The notes beneath the pieces were generated by a model. That model was not told where the DNA came from. It made no database searches and worked only from the letters and a program-made list of their open reading frames with translations. DNA of 5,738 nucleotides from an uncultured Corynebacterium sp. GTDB lineage: Bacteria > Actinomycetota > Actinomycetes > Mycobacteriales > Mycobacteriaceae. This document shows positions 5,711-5,738 of this stretch, piece by piece. The stretch's first letter is position 1. Every line of letters starts with the position of its first letter. The stretch is taken from contig NZ_CALLDG010000186.1 of the NCBI RefSeq assembly GCF_937999985.1, positions 1 through 5,738 of the forward strand, given 5' to 3'. A program made the translations under genes and the position numbers.

Positions 5711-5738
5711 GCTGCGCGCCGGTGGTTTCGGTGCAGCC

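Noticed and set aside
1..5738. CRISPR array, tRNA, rRNA, riboswitch or intact insertion sequence
   Set aside because: I saw no regularly spaced repeats with spacers, no tRNA-like clover arms, no rRNA stretches, and no complete transposase with terminal inverted repeats.

Overview
The window looks like chromosomal DNA from a mycolic-acid actinobacterium, most likely Corynebacterium. This rests on the four LGFP cell-wall repeats in the first large protein, the Tat-exported metallophosphoesterase on GC-rich coding DNA, and the TipA-type MerR regulator. No RNA gene or species marker is present, so the genus is an inference.

Layout: positions 1-204 hold no gene I can support, only short protein-like fragments and a probable extended -10 promoter. 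From 217 to 3257 there is a tightly coupled two-gene plus-strand unit. The first gene encodes a secreted protein with an acidic linker, four LGFP repeats and a C-terminal permuted papain-like (NlpC/P60 superfamily, YiiX/C92-like) hydrolase domain. Its TAA stop overlaps the ATG of the second gene by one base (TAATG). The second gene encodes a membrane-anchored extracytoplasmic protein that is probably beta-propeller-like and that I cannot assign. A terminator follows at 3274-3300. Both genes, especially the second, are AT-richer than the right half of the window (26 of 60 bases are G/C at 2101-2160, against 35 of 60 at 5161-5220).

The right half has a minus-strand MerR/TipAS-type regulator (3387-4163), convergent with the two-gene unit. 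Divergent from it, across 181 bases, is a TTG-started, Tat-exported calcineurin-like phosphoesterase (4345-5664). The 181-base gap contains a 15-base palindrome, a 12-base direct repeat and a 19-base promoter spacer typical of MerR-controlled promoters. The last 74 bases carry a short GC-rich 15-base tandem repeat.

Working picture: the left pair is a candidate envelope module. A wall-binding cysteine hydrolase is made in fixed ratio with a membrane-tethered partner that could scaffold it, restrain it or give immunity to it. The partner's role is inference. The right pair is an ordinary-looking drug-sensing-type regulator next to an exported phosphatase. Whether the regulator controls the phosphatase is unknown.
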